The position numbers were made by a program, and so were the translations under genes. Under the pieces are notes generated by a model. The model worked only from the letters and a program-made list of their open reading frames with translations, made no database searches and was not told the origin of the DNA. This document shows, in pieces, positions 26,068 to 35,781 of a DNA stretch of 64,000 nucleotides. The stretch is from Collinsella bouchesdurhonensis. GTDB taxonomy: Bacteria > Actinomycetota > Coriobacteriia > Coriobacteriales > Coriobacteriaceae. The stretch is taken from assembly GCF_900155365.1 (NCBI RefSeq), contig NZ_LT699737.1:1-64000 (forward strand). The letters are read 5' to 3'. How positions within the stretch are numbered: position 1 is the stretch's first letter; each line of letters starts with the position of its first letter.

Positions 26068-29000
26068 ATGGTCTCTCGCATCTACGTGGAGAAAAAGCCA
26101 GGGTTTGACGTGGAGGCGCAGCAGCTCAAGGCAGAGCTCACCGAGATTCTCGGCGTGAGCGGCCTGACGGGCGTTCGCGTTATCAACCGCTACGACGTTG
26201 AGGGCATCAGCCAGGAGCTTTTCGATTCCTGCGTTCCCACCGTGTTCTCCGAGCCCCAGGTGGACGTGACCTACACCGAGCTGCCCGACTGCGGCGACGC
26301 GCCCGTGTTCGCCGTGGAGTTCCTGCCCGGCCAGTTCGACCAGCGCGCAGACTCTGCAAGCGAGTGCGTGCAGCTCATCTCCCAGGGCGAGCGCCCCGAT
26401 GTGCGCTCCGCCAAGGTCTATGTGCTTGAAGGCAGCCTTGCGCAGGCAGACGTCGAAGCCATCCAGCACTACGTGGTGAACCCTGTCGAGGCGCGCCTCG
26501 CGAGCCTCGAGCTTCCCGCGACCCTCAAGGTCGACGTGCCCGAGCCCGCTCCCGTCGAGGTGCTCGACGGCTTCCGCGAGCTTGACGAAGCGGGTCTCGC
26601 CTCGGTCATCGCCGAGCGCGGCCTTGCCATGGACGAGGCGGACATCGCCTTTTGCCAGCAGTACTTCCGCGAGGAGGACCGCGACCCCACCATCACCGAG
26701 ATTCGCGTGATCGACACCTACTGGTCCGACCACTGCCGCCACACTACTTTCGGCACCGTGCTCGATACCGTCGCCATCGACGACGTCGTCGTGCAGGCCG
26801 CCTTCGACCGCTACATGGAGATCCGCCACGAGCTGGGCCGCGACGCCAAACCCGTCTGCCTCATGGACATGGGCACTATCGGTGCCAAGTACCTCAAGAA
26901 GACCGGCCAGCTCACGAACCTTGACGAGTCCGAAGAGATCAACGCTTGCACCGTCAAGGTGACGGTCGATGTCGACGGCGAGGACCAGGACTGGCTCTTC
27001 CTCTTCAAGAACGAGACGCACAACCATCCCACCGAGATCGAGCCCTTCGGCGGTGCCGCCACCTGCGTGGGCGGCGCCATCCGCGACCCGCTCTCCGGCC
27101 GCAGCTACGTGTACCAGGCCATGCGCGTCACCGGCGCATCCGACCCCACGGTCCCCGTGTCCGAGACGCTTGCCGGCAAGCTTCCGCAGCGCAAGCTCGT
27201 GACCACCGCTGCCGCCGGCTACTCCAGCTACGGCAACCAGATCGGTCTTGCCACCGGTCAGGTCAATGAGCTGTATCACCCCGGTTACACCGCCAAGCGC
27301 ATGGAGGTCGGCGCTGTCGTGGGCGCCACTCCGGCTTCCCATGTGCGCCGCGAGTGCCCCGCACCCACCGACAAGATCATCCTGCTCGGCGGTCGCACCG
27401 GCCGTGACGGCATCGGCGGCGCCACCGGTTCTTCCAAGACGCAAAACACCGACTCCATCGAGACTTCCGGCGCCGAGGTGCAGAAGGGCAACGCCCCTGT
27501 CGAGCGCAAACTCCAGCGCCTGTTCCGCCGTGGTGACGCATGCCGCTTGATCAAGCGCTGCAATGACTTTGGCGCAGGCGGCGTCTCCGTCGCCGTAGGC
27601 GAGCTTGCCGACGGCCTGCACGTCGACCTCGACATGGTGACCAAGAAGTACGAGGGCCTCGATGGCACCGAGCTCGCCATCTCCGAGTCCCAGGAGCGCA
27701 TGGCATGTGCTGTAGCCGACGAGGACGTCGAGGAGTTCATGGGCTATGCCGCCGAGGAAAACCTCGAGGCCACTGTCATCGCCGAAGTCACCCAAGAGCC
27801 GCGCATGCGCATGGCTTGGAACGGCGTGGCCATCGTCGACCTCTCCCGCGAGTTCCTCAACTCCAACGGCGCGCCCAAGCATCAGGAGGCCCATGTGGTC
27901 GCCCGGAGCGTATGGCAGCCCAGCTGGGCCGGCACGACGCTCGCCGAGCGCATGACCTCGCTCGTCACCGACCTCAACGTCGCCTCCAACAAGGGCCTCG
28001 CCGAGCGCTTTGACTCCACCATCGGTGCCGCCACCGTGCTCATGCCCTTCGGCGGCAAGACGCAGCTCACGCCTTCCGAGGCTATGGTCGCCAAGTTCCC
28101 CGTGGACGGCGAAACCACCACGGCATCCGCCATGTCCTGGGGCTTCAACCCCTTCCTCATGGAGGCAGACCAGTTTGCCGGCGCTTATCTCTCCGTCGTA
28201 GAGAGCGTGGCCAAGCTCGTTGCCGCAGGTTTCGAGCATGAGAAGGCGTATCTCTCTTTCCAGGAGTACTTCGAGCGTCTGCGCACCCAGCCCGAGCGCT
28301 GGGGCAAGCCTGTCGCCGCAGTCCTTGGCGCCCTGATGGCCCAGATCGACCTCGGTGCCGGCGCCATCGGTGGCAAGGACTCCATGAGCGGCAGCTTTGA
28401 GCAGGACGGCCAGGAGCTCAACGTTCCGCCGACGCTCATCAGCTTCGCCGTGGCCGTGGGCCGCGCTGCGCGCGCCGTCTCCCCCGAGTTCAAGACCGCC
28501 GGCAACCGCGTGGTGCGCATCGCGCCGGCTGTCTACGGCGAGGATTATCGTCCCGACGCAGCCCAGCTCATCGACGTGTTTAAGCTTGTCGAGAGCCTGA
28601 CCGCCGCGGGCACCGCGCTCGCCATCTCCACGCCCGGCTATGGCTGCGGCGCAGAGAGCCTCTTCAAGATGTGCGTGGGCAACCAGCTTGGCCTCGAGCT
28701 TGCCGACGACGTGGATGTCGAGAGCCTCTTCACCCCGATGTACGGCAGCTTTATCGTTGAGCTTTCCGAGGACGCCGAGCTTGGCGATGTCGCCGAGGGC
28801 GTTGTCGTGGAGCCGCTTGGCACTACCGTTGAGGGCTATGTGCTCGAGACCGCCAATGAGCAAATCGACCTCGCGCAGCTGCAGGAAGCTTGGGAGGGCG
28901 GCATCGAGAGCGTATTTAGCTATCGTCACGCCGCAGCCGACCTTGAGGCCCAGCCGGTCGAAAAGATCGACTTTACCGCCAAGGACATCCACGTGTTCAG

Positions 29001-29814
29001 CGGCGCCAAGATCGCCCGTCCGCGTGTTATCATCCCTGTGTTCCCCGGCAACAACTGCGAATATGACACCGCCCGCGCCTTCCGCACCGCCGGCGCCGAG
29101 GCCGATACCTTTGTGATCAACAACCTCTCGCCCGAGGCTGTTGCCGAGAGCACCCACGAGCTCGCACGTCGCATCCGCGAGAGCCAGATCGTTATGATCC
29201 CCGGTGGCTTCTCCGGTGGCGACGAGCCCGACGGCTCCGCCAAGTTCATCACCGCGTTCTTCCGCGCCCCCGAGGTCACCGAGGCCGTTCGCGACCTGCT
29301 GCAGGCTCGCGATGGCCTGATGCTCGGCATCTGCAACGGTTTCCAGGCGCTCATCAAACTGGGTCTTGTGCCCTATGGCGATATCGTCGACGCCACGCCC
29401 GACGCGCCCACGCTGACGTTCAACACCATCGGCCGCCATCAGAGCCGCCTGGTTCGCACGCGCATCGCGTCCAACCTCTCGCCCTGGCTCTCCCAGTGCC
29501 AGATGGACGATCCCTATACCGTGGCTATCAGCCACGGCGAGGGTCGCTTCGTCGCCAACGACGAGGTGCTCCGCACGCTCGTGGCCAACGGCCAGGTCGC
29601 TACGCAGTATGTAGATGAGGCGGGCGTGCCCAGCATGAGCCTCGACGTGAACCCCAATGGCTCCGTTGCCGCTATCGAGGGCATCACCAGCCCCGACGGC
29701 CGCGTGTTTGGCAAGATGGGTCACGTGGAGCGCCGCGGTGACAACCTCTACAGCAACGTTCCGGGCAACGCATGGATGCCCGTCTTCGAGAGCGGCGTGG
29801 CATACTTCGCGTAA
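26068..29814 (+). CDS. purL: Phosphoribosylformylglycinamidine synthase, single-chain
   Basis: It converts FGAR, glutamine and ATP to FGAM in purine synthesis. The start MVSRIYVEKKPG is chosen by the ribosome site; 38 upstream codons are dropped. 1248 residues: an N-terminal PurS-like region, two PurM-like ATPase halves (TYWSDHCRHTTF at about 215, ETHNHPTEIEPFGGAATCVG at about 318, then the second repeat around GAIGGKDSMSGSF), and a C-terminal glutamine amidotransferase with nucleophile Cys1089 in LGICNGFQALI and the closing HVERRGDN segment. It corresponds to the roughly 1240-residue form of anaerobic Firmicutes and Coriobacteriia rather than separate PurS/PurL/PurQ. Confidence 0.96.
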   Translation: MVSRIYVEKKPGFDVEAQQLKAELTEILGVSGLTGVRVINRYDVEGISQELFDSCVPTVFSEPQVDVTYTELPDCGDAPVFAVEFLPGQFDQRADSASECVQLISQGERPDVRSAKVYVLEGSLAQADVEAIQHYVVNPVEARLASLELPATLKVDVPEPAPVEVLDGFRELDEAGLASVIAERGLAMDEADIAFCQQYFREEDRDPTITEIRVIDTYWSDHCRHTTFGTVLDTVAIDDVVVQAAFDRYMEIRHELGRDAKPVCLMDMGTIGAKYLKKTGQLTNLDESEEINACTVKVTVDVDGEDQDWLFLFKNETHNHPTEIEPFGGAATCVGGAIRDPLSGRSYVYQAMRVTGASDPTVPVSETLAGKLPQRKLVTTAAAGYSSYGNQIGLATGQVNELYHPGYTAKRMEVGAVVGATPASHVRRECPAPTDKIILLGGRTGRDGIGGATGSSKTQNTDSIETSGAEVQKGNAPVERKLQRLFRRGDACRLIKRCNDFGAGGVSVAVGELADGLHVDLDMVTKKYEGLDGTELAISESQERMACAVADEDVEEFMGYAAEENLEATVIAEVTQEPRMRMAWNGVAIVDLSREFLNSNGAPKHQEAHVVARSVWQPSWAGTTLAERMTSLVTDLNVASNKGLAERFDSTIGAATVLMPFGGKTQLTPSEAMVAKFPVDGETTTASAMSWGFNPFLMEADQFAGAYLSVVESVAKLVAAGFEHEKAYLSFQEYFERLRTQPERWGKPVAAVLGALMAQIDLGAGAIGGKDSMSGSFEQDGQELNVPPTLISFAVAVGRAARAVSPEFKTAGNRVVRIAPAVYGEDYRPDAAQLIDVFKLVESLTAAGTALAISTPGYGCGAESLFKMCVGNQLGLELADDVDVESLFTPMYGSFIVELSEDAELGDVAEGVVVEPLGTTVEGYVLETANEQIDLAQLQEAWEGGIESVFSYRHAAADLEAQPVEKIDFTAKDIHVFSGAKIARPRVIIPVFPGNNCEYDTARAFRTAGAEADTFVINNLSPEAVAESTHELARRIRESQIVMIPGGFSGGDEPDGSAKFITAFFRAPEVTEAVRDLLQARDGLMLGICNGFQALIKLGLVPYGDIVDATPDAPTLTFNTIGRHQSRLVRTRIASNLSPWLSQCQMDDPYTVAISHGEGRFVANDEVLRTLVANGQVATQYVDEAGVPSMSLDVNPNGSVAAIEGITSPDGRVFGKMGHVERRGDNLYSNVPGNAWMPVFESGVAYFA

Positions 29815-29845
29815 GCGCTTCGCGGCACATCGATTGCAGTGTTAG

Positions 29846-29874
29846 GCGTCGGCCCTTTGGGTCGACGCTTTTTT
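29846..29874 (+). terminator. Terminator of purL
   Basis: Stem GCGTCG/CGACGC (29846-29851 with 29863-29868), with further GCCC/GGGT pairing, is followed by TTTTTTCG. Confidence 0.85.
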
Positions 29875-29876
29875 CG

Positions 29877-30654
29877 TCGCGCTGGCAAACTTGTTTCTAG
29901 CAGCCCCCGCTCTGCAGATGCGCCCGCCCTCGAGCTGGATGCGCTGCACCCCGCAGCCGTACTCCTCGTGAGATCGGCGACACTCGCCCACCACGCTCGC
30001 GATGCGCCGAGCAGTGCGTTCCGTCCTCGCTCGCCGCGTTCCGTCCTCGCCATATCCCTCAACGAGTGGCGGTAAATCACTCATTTTGAAACGAGTGGCG
30101 GATAATCGTGCACCCTACAGCAGATTTCGCTTCCAGGACGTTTCAAAAACCGCCACTCATTCGGAAATGTTCGAAAAGCCGCCACTCATTTGAAGCCAAT
30201 CCGCTCTCGAGCGGTGACTATCGACGCAAGGCTCGTCCCTCTCAAGCCGTTACATTTCAAAAACCGCCACTCATCAGCGGGTATCAGCTAAACAGGAGAT
30301 CTTTCGAGCAGCGTTCGCATTTTAGGCGGCTCTCACCCTCATTTTTCAAAACTCATCGAAATGTGTACCCTAAAGCCAAACATGCCAAGTAGGCGTTTTA
30401 TTACCCCCTCAAAATCCTGGGGTTTTGTCCATTGGCTAAAGCGGCTACTCGTCTAATCTCAAAACAGGATACGCATATCGAATTGTTTTGTATAAGTAGC
30501 ATTTTTCGAACGGCAATTCTTGTTCAAAACGATTCCAGATATCGCTCGCGAAGCAACACTTGCCTTCCGAAAGCGCGTAAAAGCACGGTAACATGCCGCG
30601 GTGCGCTGTGAATAAAATCAGGTACATCGGCCTGGTCGTGTATCATGGGGACCT
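29877..30654. repeat. Gene-poor spacer with GAGTGGCGG repeat cluster 1
   Basis: No convincing gene lies between the purL terminator and the EamA gene. GAGTGGCGG occurs at 30064 and 30093, and its complement CCGCCACTC at 30150, 30179 and 30265, mostly flanked by TTTCAAAA or TTCGAAAA. Within each of the first two pairs the spacing is exactly 29 bases. The 30062-30111 pair is related over about 48 bases to 37996-38044 in the other cluster. A weak terminator-like ACCCC/GGGGTTTT hairpin lies near 30403-30427. The rest is AT-richer than the neighbourhood. Confidence 0.75.
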
Positions 30655-31602
30655 ATGACACGCGAGCGTACCGACAAATCGTTTTTGGGGACCTTGCCCG
30701 GCTTGATACTGGGCTGTCTTATTAGCTGCGGCCTTTGGGGCTCAGCATATCCTTGCGTCAAAATCGGCTATGAGCTGTTTGGCATCACCGGCTCAGACGT
30801 CGCTTCGCGGCTCGTCTTTGCCGGCACGCGCTTCACCATTGCCGGCATTATGGTTGTCGTCGGCGTTAGCATCGCACAGCGTCGGGCGCTTTTACCCGCC
30901 AAGCGCGACCTGGGCGCCATCGGCATCCTTGCGCTATTCCAGACCGTGCTGCAGTACTTCTTCTTCTACGGAGGACTTAGCCATGCCGCTGGCGTTACCA
31001 GCTCGATCATCGGAGCGGCCGCCTACTTCTTTGCCATCCTCTTTGCAGCCCTTATCTTCAAGACCGAGAACCTCACCCGCAAGGCGGTCATTGGCTGCAC
31101 CATCGGCTTTGCCGGCGTCGTCCTCGTGAACCTTGGCGGCAGTGGCGACGCCGCGTTCTCATTCGCGCTCGACGGAGAGGGCTTCATCCTGCTCAGCAGC
31201 GTTGCAGGCGCAATCTCCACCTGCTTCATCGCCGTCCTCGGCCGCACGCATGACTCCGTTTTGCTCTCGGGCTGGCAATTTGTCACCGGAGGCGTCGTAC
31301 TGCTTGGCTGCGGCCTTGCCATGGGAGGAAGCCTTTGCCCCGTATCCCCCGGGCCCGCATTCACCCTCATCCTCTATATGGGCTTTATATCGGCCATGGC
31401 ATATACCCTCTGGTCAAGGCTTCTCGCCGCAAATCCTGTGAGCCGCGTGAGCATCTTTGGGTTCATGACGCCTGTCTTTGGCGCGGCGATGTCTGCGGTG
31501 CTCCTGGGAGAGACCGACGCCGTGAACCCCTGGTTTGCCCTGATCGCGCTCGCGCTCGTAAGCGCGGGCATCGTTATCGTCAACAGCCCGAATAGCCAAT
31601 AG
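30655..31602 (+). CDS. EamA/DMT-family transporter
   Basis: A 315-residue membrane protein with ten hydrophobic segments arranged as two EamA repeats (LISCGLWGSAYPCVKIGYEL opens the first; SSVAGAISTCFIAVLG opens the second). FMTPVFGAAMSAVLLGE near the C-terminus is characteristic of drug/metabolite transporters. Members export amino acids, nucleobases or other metabolites; the substrate cannot be told here. It has a GGGGAC ribosome site and its own terminator. Confidence 0.88.
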   Translation: MTRERTDKSFLGTLPGLILGCLISCGLWGSAYPCVKIGYELFGITGSDVASRLVFAGTRFTIAGIMVVVGVSIAQRRALLPAKRDLGAIGILALFQTVLQYFFFYGGLSHAAGVTSSIIGAAAYFFAILFAALIFKTENLTRKAVIGCTIGFAGVVLVNLGGSGDAAFSFALDGEGFILLSSVAGAISTCFIAVLGRTHDSVLLSGWQFVTGGVVLLGCGLAMGGSLCPVSPGPAFTLILYMGFISAMAYTLWSRLLAANPVSRVSIFGFMTPVFGAAMSAVLLGETDAVNPWFALIALALVSAGIVIVNSPNSQ

Positions 31603-31645
31603 GTGTAAGCGCTCCCACCCCTCGTGCTTGCCATATGCATGCAGC

Positions 31646-31690
31646 AAGGCCCCGAGTCTTTCCCTCATCGGCTCGGGGGTCTTGATTTGT
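31646..31690 (+). terminator. Terminator of the EamA gene
   Basis: Stem CCCCGAG/CTCGGGG (31650-31656 with 31672-31678) is followed by GTCTTGATTTGT. Confidence 0.75.
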
Positions 31691-31964
31691 ACTGCGCGAA
31701 AGCAAAAAAGAATTGAAGCCAAAAAGCAGGGTCAACAGGCTGCGGGAACGCGCATGACAAGCCGAGCAAGGCATCCCCAAGTCAAAACCATCGCAGCCCG
31801 AAATGCTCACGTAACACAAGGCAACTAGGATGCTAAGTCAACAGGTGGCAGGGAGGCGCCGCCGTAACGGCTGCATATGCGTGGCGCACGCCGCATCGCA
31901 AGTCACCGTTTGAACCGGCGCCCCATCGGCCAAGCCGCTTATCGAGGTAAAGGGGCAAATCCAT
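31691..31964 (+). other. Leader of the dehydrogenase-etf operon
   Basis: No gene is supported. The segment 31840-31940 is rich in short inverted repeats (for example GGCGCCGCCGTAACGGC and TGCGTGGCGCACGCC), so a structured leader is possible, but no known riboswitch consensus was recognised. GAGGTAAAGGGG precedes the ATG. Confidence 0.3.
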
Positions 31965-33560
31965 ATGACCCAAATCAAACCGCTTGGCGCGGAATTCGAA
32001 GAATACCTGCGCGACGAATCGCGCAGCGTCGGATCAGCACAGACCATCTCGTTCCCCACGTGCGAGGACGAGATTCGCTCCGTGTTACGCAAGCTGTACC
32101 CCGCCGGCACGCCCATCACCGTGCAAGGCAGCCGCACCGGTCTTGCCGGTGGCGCCGTACCTGCCGGCGGACACGTTATGAACCTCTCGCGCGCATGCTC
32201 CTACCTGGGCCTTCGTCGTGACGATGCAGGCGTGTTCTATCTGCGCGTGCAGCCCGGCGTGGTCCTCTCCGAACTGCGCAAACATCTTACAAACAAATCC
32301 ATCCCCACGCACGGATGGGACACCGCAAGCCTTTTGGCACTCGACGAGCTCTATGCCGGCCCCGAGCAGTTCTTCCCCACCGATCCAACCGAGGCTTCAG
32401 CCTGCTTGGGCGGCATGGCGGCATGCAATGCATCGGGCGCACGCAGCTACGCTTACGGCCCCATGCGCGGCCATGTCTCGGCTTTGCGCGTAGCACTTGC
32501 CAACGGTGACGTCCTGTCGCTGCGCCGCGGCGAGGTACGCAGCCACGGCCGCCGCCTCTCACTTAAAACCGAGTCGGGCGCGTTGCTCGAACTCGACCTC
32601 CCCACCTACCAGATGCCCCATACAAAAAATGCCTCCGGCTACTATGTCGAAAACGATATGGACGCTATCGATCTGTTCATTGGCAGCGACGGCACTTTGG
32701 GCGTCATCTGCGAACTGGAACTCGCCCTCATGCCGGTACCCGCCGTGACTTGGGGAGTCAACTGTTTCTTTGGGACCGAAGATGCCGCAATAGCCTTTGT
32801 CGATGCTGCGCGTCCTGTCCTTGAGCGCGCCGCGGCAATGGAATATTTTGACGCCGAGGCCCTCGACATCCTGCGCCAGCAGCGCGAAGCGAGCACCGCT
32901 TTCTCCGCCCTGCCCAAACTCGATGCACACTATGCCTACTGCGTCTACGTGGAGCTTGAGGCAGACTCGCAAAAAGAAGCCACATCCGAGCTCGCCCGCC
33001 TGGGAGAGCTTCTCGAAGCACATGACGGCAGCCGGTACGACACATGGGTCGCCCGCACGGATGTCGACCGCGAGAGCCAGCGCTTCTTCCGTCATGCGAT
33101 TCCCGAAAGCGTCAACATGCTCATCGACGAGCGCCGCCGCACCTTCCCCACCATCACCAAGCTGGGAAGCGACATGTCCGTGCCCGACGACCGCCTGGCA
33201 GACGTCATTGCCCTCTATCGCAGCTCTCTCGCCGAGGCCGGCCTCGAATCTGCCGCATGGGGACACATAGGCAACAACCACCTGCACGTCAACATCCTGC
33301 CGCGCAACGACGCGGATTACGCCGCCGGCAAAAAGCTGTTCTTGAAATGGGCCGCAAAAGTCACCGAAATGGGAGGAGCCGTCTCGGCGGAGCACGGTGT
33401 GGGCAAGATCAAGCGCGATTTCCTCACAGTCATGTACGGCAAGGAGCACATTGCCCAAATGGCCTCCCTTAAAGCCCAGCTCGACCCCAGGGCGCAGTTG
33501 GGCCGTGGCAACCTGTTTGCACCCGAAACAGCAGACGCTGCCCGTAAGGAGGCTGAGTAG
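31965..33560 (+). CDS. FAD-binding 2-hydroxyacid (D-lactate/glycolate-type) dehydrogenase
   Basis: 531 residues of the GlcD/LDH family. The FAD-binding PCMH domain shows PITVQGSRTGLAGGAVP (about 49-65), DPTEASACLGGMAACNASGARSY and GSDGTLGVICELEL. The C-terminal domain ends WGHIGNNHLHVNILP and AVSAEHGVGKIKR, with the conserved metal and substrate histidines. It oxidises a 2-hydroxyacid to the keto acid. Its position directly before etfB and a ferredoxin-bearing etfA matches electron-confurcating lactate dehydrogenase complexes such as LctBCD of Acetobacterium, in which lactate oxidation is driven by reduced ferredoxin. The exact substrate is inferred. Confidence 0.88.
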   Translation: MTQIKPLGAEFEEYLRDESRSVGSAQTISFPTCEDEIRSVLRKLYPAGTPITVQGSRTGLAGGAVPAGGHVMNLSRACSYLGLRRDDAGVFYLRVQPGVVLSELRKHLTNKSIPTHGWDTASLLALDELYAGPEQFFPTDPTEASACLGGMAACNASGARSYAYGPMRGHVSALRVALANGDVLSLRRGEVRSHGRRLSLKTESGALLELDLPTYQMPHTKNASGYYVENDMDAIDLFIGSDGTLGVICELELALMPVPAVTWGVNCFFGTEDAAIAFVDAARPVLERAAAMEYFDAEALDILRQQREASTAFSALPKLDAHYAYCVYVELEADSQKEATSELARLGELLEAHDGSRYDTWVARTDVDRESQRFFRHAIPESVNMLIDERRRTFPTITKLGSDMSVPDDRLADVIALYRSSLAEAGLESAAWGHIGNNHLHVNILPRNDADYAAGKKLFLKWAAKVTEMGGAVSAEHGVGKIKRDFLTVMYGKEHIAQMASLKAQLDPRAQLGRGNLFAPETADAARKEAE

Positions 33561-33561
33561 C

Positions 33562-34356
33562 ATGCGCATCATAGCCTGCGTCAAGGCGGTGCCCAGCAGC
33601 ACCGAGGTAAAAATGGACCCCAAGACCAACACCATCGTGCGCGATGGCAAACAAGCGGTTATCAACCCCTTCGATGCCACCGCCCTGGAATGTGCCCTGC
33701 AGGCATGTGAAGCCCTGGCAAACCAAGGCGCAGACGTCACCGTAACGGCACTCTCTATGGGAATCCCCGCCACGGCAGACCTCCTGCGCGACTGCGTGGC
33801 ACGCGGGGCAGATTCCGGCGTGCTGCTCTCGGACCGCGCTTTTGCCGGCGCCGACACTCTTGCCACCTGCTACGCGCTTACGCTTGGCATCGAACATATT
33901 GGAAACCCCGACCTCATCGTTTGCGGAAAGATGGCCGTCGACGGCGATACCGCGCAGATCGGCCCCGAGCTTGCGGGCGCGTTTAATATCCCCTGCGTCA
34001 CCGATGTTTCCGAAATTCGCGAGGTCGCAAGCGACCACATCGTCGTGACGCATGTTACCGATGAGGGCCATGACGTCGTAGAGATCCCCCTGCCAGCCGT
34101 CATCACCGTGGGAAAAGACGTGGCACAGCTACGCATGCCCAGCATCGCCGGCGTGCTCGCCGCAGAGGATGCCTCGATCGAGGTCCTCACCGCGGCAGAT
34201 GCAGGAGCGGACCCCGCCCGCTGCGGCCTTGCGGGATCGCCCACACAGGTCGTGCGTTCATTTGTTCCCGAGCGCACCCATGACTGCACATATATCGGTG
34301 GCGATATCGACACCCAGGTGCATGCCCTCGCCAATCTGCTTAAGGAGATGAACTAG
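33562..34356 (+). CDS. etfB: Electron transfer flavoprotein, beta subunit
   Basis: The start MRIIACVKAVPSS at 33562 follows AAGGAGG and lies immediately after the dehydrogenase stop. The 264-residue protein has VNPFDATALECAL, DLIVCGKMAVDGDTAQIGPELA and LPAVITVGKD, standard EtfB motifs that bind the AMP or FAD moiety. With EtfA it transfers electrons between the dehydrogenase flavin and NAD or ferredoxin. It sits mid-operon. Confidence 0.93.
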   Translation: MRIIACVKAVPSSTEVKMDPKTNTIVRDGKQAVINPFDATALECALQACEALANQGADVTVTALSMGIPATADLLRDCVARGADSGVLLSDRAFAGADTLATCYALTLGIEHIGNPDLIVCGKMAVDGDTAQIGPELAGAFNIPCVTDVSEIREVASDHIVVTHVTDEGHDVVEIPLPAVITVGKDVAQLRMPSIAGVLAAEDASIEVLTAADAGADPARCGLAGSPTQVVRSFVPERTHDCTYIGGDIDTQVHALANLLKEMN

Positions 34357-35562
34357 ATGAGCGGACTTCTTATTGACGCCGAGGCTTGCGTCGGCTGCGG
34401 CCGCTGCGTGCGTGCCTGCGCCTCGGGCGGCATCGTCGTGGAAGGAGAGCGCCCCAACCGCTGCGCGCACGTCACCGACTCGTGTATCCTGTGCGGATCG
34501 TGCGTCGACGCCTGCCCGGTAGGCGCCCTTTCGATTGAGCGCGACGAGGCCCGGACTGACATTGACCCCTCCGCCTATCACGACATCTGGGTCTTTGCTC
34601 AAACGGATGCGGCAGGAGCCGTACTGCCAGTGGCGTTCGAGTTGCTGGGACGCGCACGCGAACTTGCCGCCCAGCGCGAATGCCGCGTAATCGCCGTTTT
34701 AGGGGAAGCCTCGAATGCCGACGATGCTGCAGCGAATGCTTTGGTCGCCCACGGCGCCGACGAGGTGCTGCGCTGCCAGGACGACCGCCTGGCCACAAAC
34801 GACTCGGGCGTCTTCGCTCACTGGATCTGCGCCCTCGCGCGCGAGTATCGCCCCGAGGTAATTCTTTACGGCGCCACCGATTTTGGCCGCGAGCTCGCAC
34901 CGGGCATCGCCGTGCGTCTGCAAACAGGCCTCACCGCCGACTGCACCGTGCTCGAAATCGACGAGAAAACAGGCCTGCTGCATCAAACGCGCCCCGCCTT
35001 TGGCGGCAACCTCATGGCAACCATCATGTGTCCCGCGCATCGTCCCCAAATGGCAACGGTTCGCCCCGGCATTTTCTGCGCGCCGGAAGCCGACGCCAAT
35101 CGTACGGGCAAAGTGACCGATGTCGAGCTTGACGCAGCTGTTGCCTCACGCGTGCGCGTGGTTGAGCATATCCCCGCCGATAGCCAGGCGTCGATTGCCG
35201 AAGCCAAACGCCTGCTTGTGTTGGGCCGCGGCATCGGCTCGAAGAAGAACCTACCGGTGATGCGCCGTCTGGCAGAGCTGTTGGGGGCAGAAATCGGCTG
35301 CACGCGCCCCTTGGTCGAAGCCGGTTGGCTCGAGTACCGCCATCAGGTTGGCCAAACAGGCGTCTCCGTTGCGCCCGAGCTGCTCATCAGCCTGGGCGTC
35401 TCCGGCGCCATTCAGCACCTGGCAGGTATCAGCGGTGCCCAAACCGTCGTCGCCGTCAACGAAGACGCCGATGCCCCCATCTTCAACGCCGCGCAATATG
35501 CCGTCGTCGGCGACTGCGTGGAGGTGGCCCAGCGCCTTATCGCCCAGCTCGAAGCCCGATAG
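34357..35562 (+). CDS. etfA: Electron transfer flavoprotein alpha subunit with N-terminal 2[4Fe-4S] domain
   Basis: 401 residues, longer than plain EtfA (about 320) because the first 60 carry two complete CxxCxxCxxxC motifs: Cys11/14/17/21 and Cys43/46/49/53. The remainder is EtfA: an N-domain with VILYGATDFGRELAPGIAVRL and a C-terminal FAD domain with GLLHQTRPAFGGN, ELLISLGVSGAIQHLAGI and VAVNEDADAPIF. The ATG abuts the etfB stop. The ferredoxin domain is what allows direct electron exchange with ferredoxin in bifurcating and confurcating complexes. Confidence 0.93.
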   Translation: MSGLLIDAEACVGCGRCVRACASGGIVVEGERPNRCAHVTDSCILCGSCVDACPVGALSIERDEARTDIDPSAYHDIWVFAQTDAAGAVLPVAFELLGRARELAAQRECRVIAVLGEASNADDAAANALVAHGADEVLRCQDDRLATNDSGVFAHWICALAREYRPEVILYGATDFGRELAPGIAVRLQTGLTADCTVLEIDEKTGLLHQTRPAFGGNLMATIMCPAHRPQMATVRPGIFCAPEADANRTGKVTDVELDAAVASRVRVVEHIPADSQASIAEAKRLLVLGRGIGSKKNLPVMRRLAELLGAEIGCTRPLVEAGWLEYRHQVGQTGVSVAPELLISLGVSGAIQHLAGISGAQTVVAVNEDADAPIFNAAQYAVVGDCVEVAQRLIAQLEAR

Positions 35563-35646
35563 ACCATCCGCGTCGCGGGGGCGCCGTCGCTGGCCGCGTC
35601 CCCGCCGTCGCTGCCCCGCCGTCGTCATTGCAGCCTGCCGCCACGC
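35563..35646. other. GC-rich tract with CGCCGTCG repeats
   Basis: Short direct repeats of CGCCGTCGCTG-like units (about 35581, 35602, 35619) follow the etfA stop. Similar CCGTCGCCGCC text occurs near 25743 and 53175. Confidence 0.4.
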
Positions 35647-35713
35647 AAATGAAGCAGAAAATCCCTTTTAGACCGTGAGACACCTGAGCTAAAAGGGATT
35701 TTCTGCTTCATTT
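35647..35713. repeat. Palindromic intergenic element, 25-bp perfect arms
   Basis: The left arm 35647-35671 (starting AAATGAAGCAGAAAATCCC) and right arm 35689-35713 are perfectly complementary over 25 bases with a 17-base loop. A diverged copy is at 53281-53347. It separates the convergent etfA and def-like genes, so it may act as a terminator on both strands, though no long T-run follows. Confidence 0.85.
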
Positions 35714-35781
35714 AAAAAGACGCCGCGTGCGTCCGGCACCAGCCAGAGCGCACGCGGCGTCCCGCATTGCGAAAGCGACAA

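Noticed and set aside
25990-29724. A 1244-codon open frame antisense to purL
   Set aside because: High-GC codon bias of purL leaves the opposite strand open; the antisense product has no recognisable domain, and purL is unambiguous.
30108-30392. 94-codon frame with repeated FQKPPLI text
   Set aside because: The peptide repeat is just the GAGTGGCGG DNA repeat translated; no ribosome site, and the repeats occur in both orientations.
30445-30627. 60-codon minus-strand frame in the AT-richer spacer
   Set aside because: No ribosome site and no recognisable family; composition is not clearly coding. Possibly a gene remnant, but not supportable.
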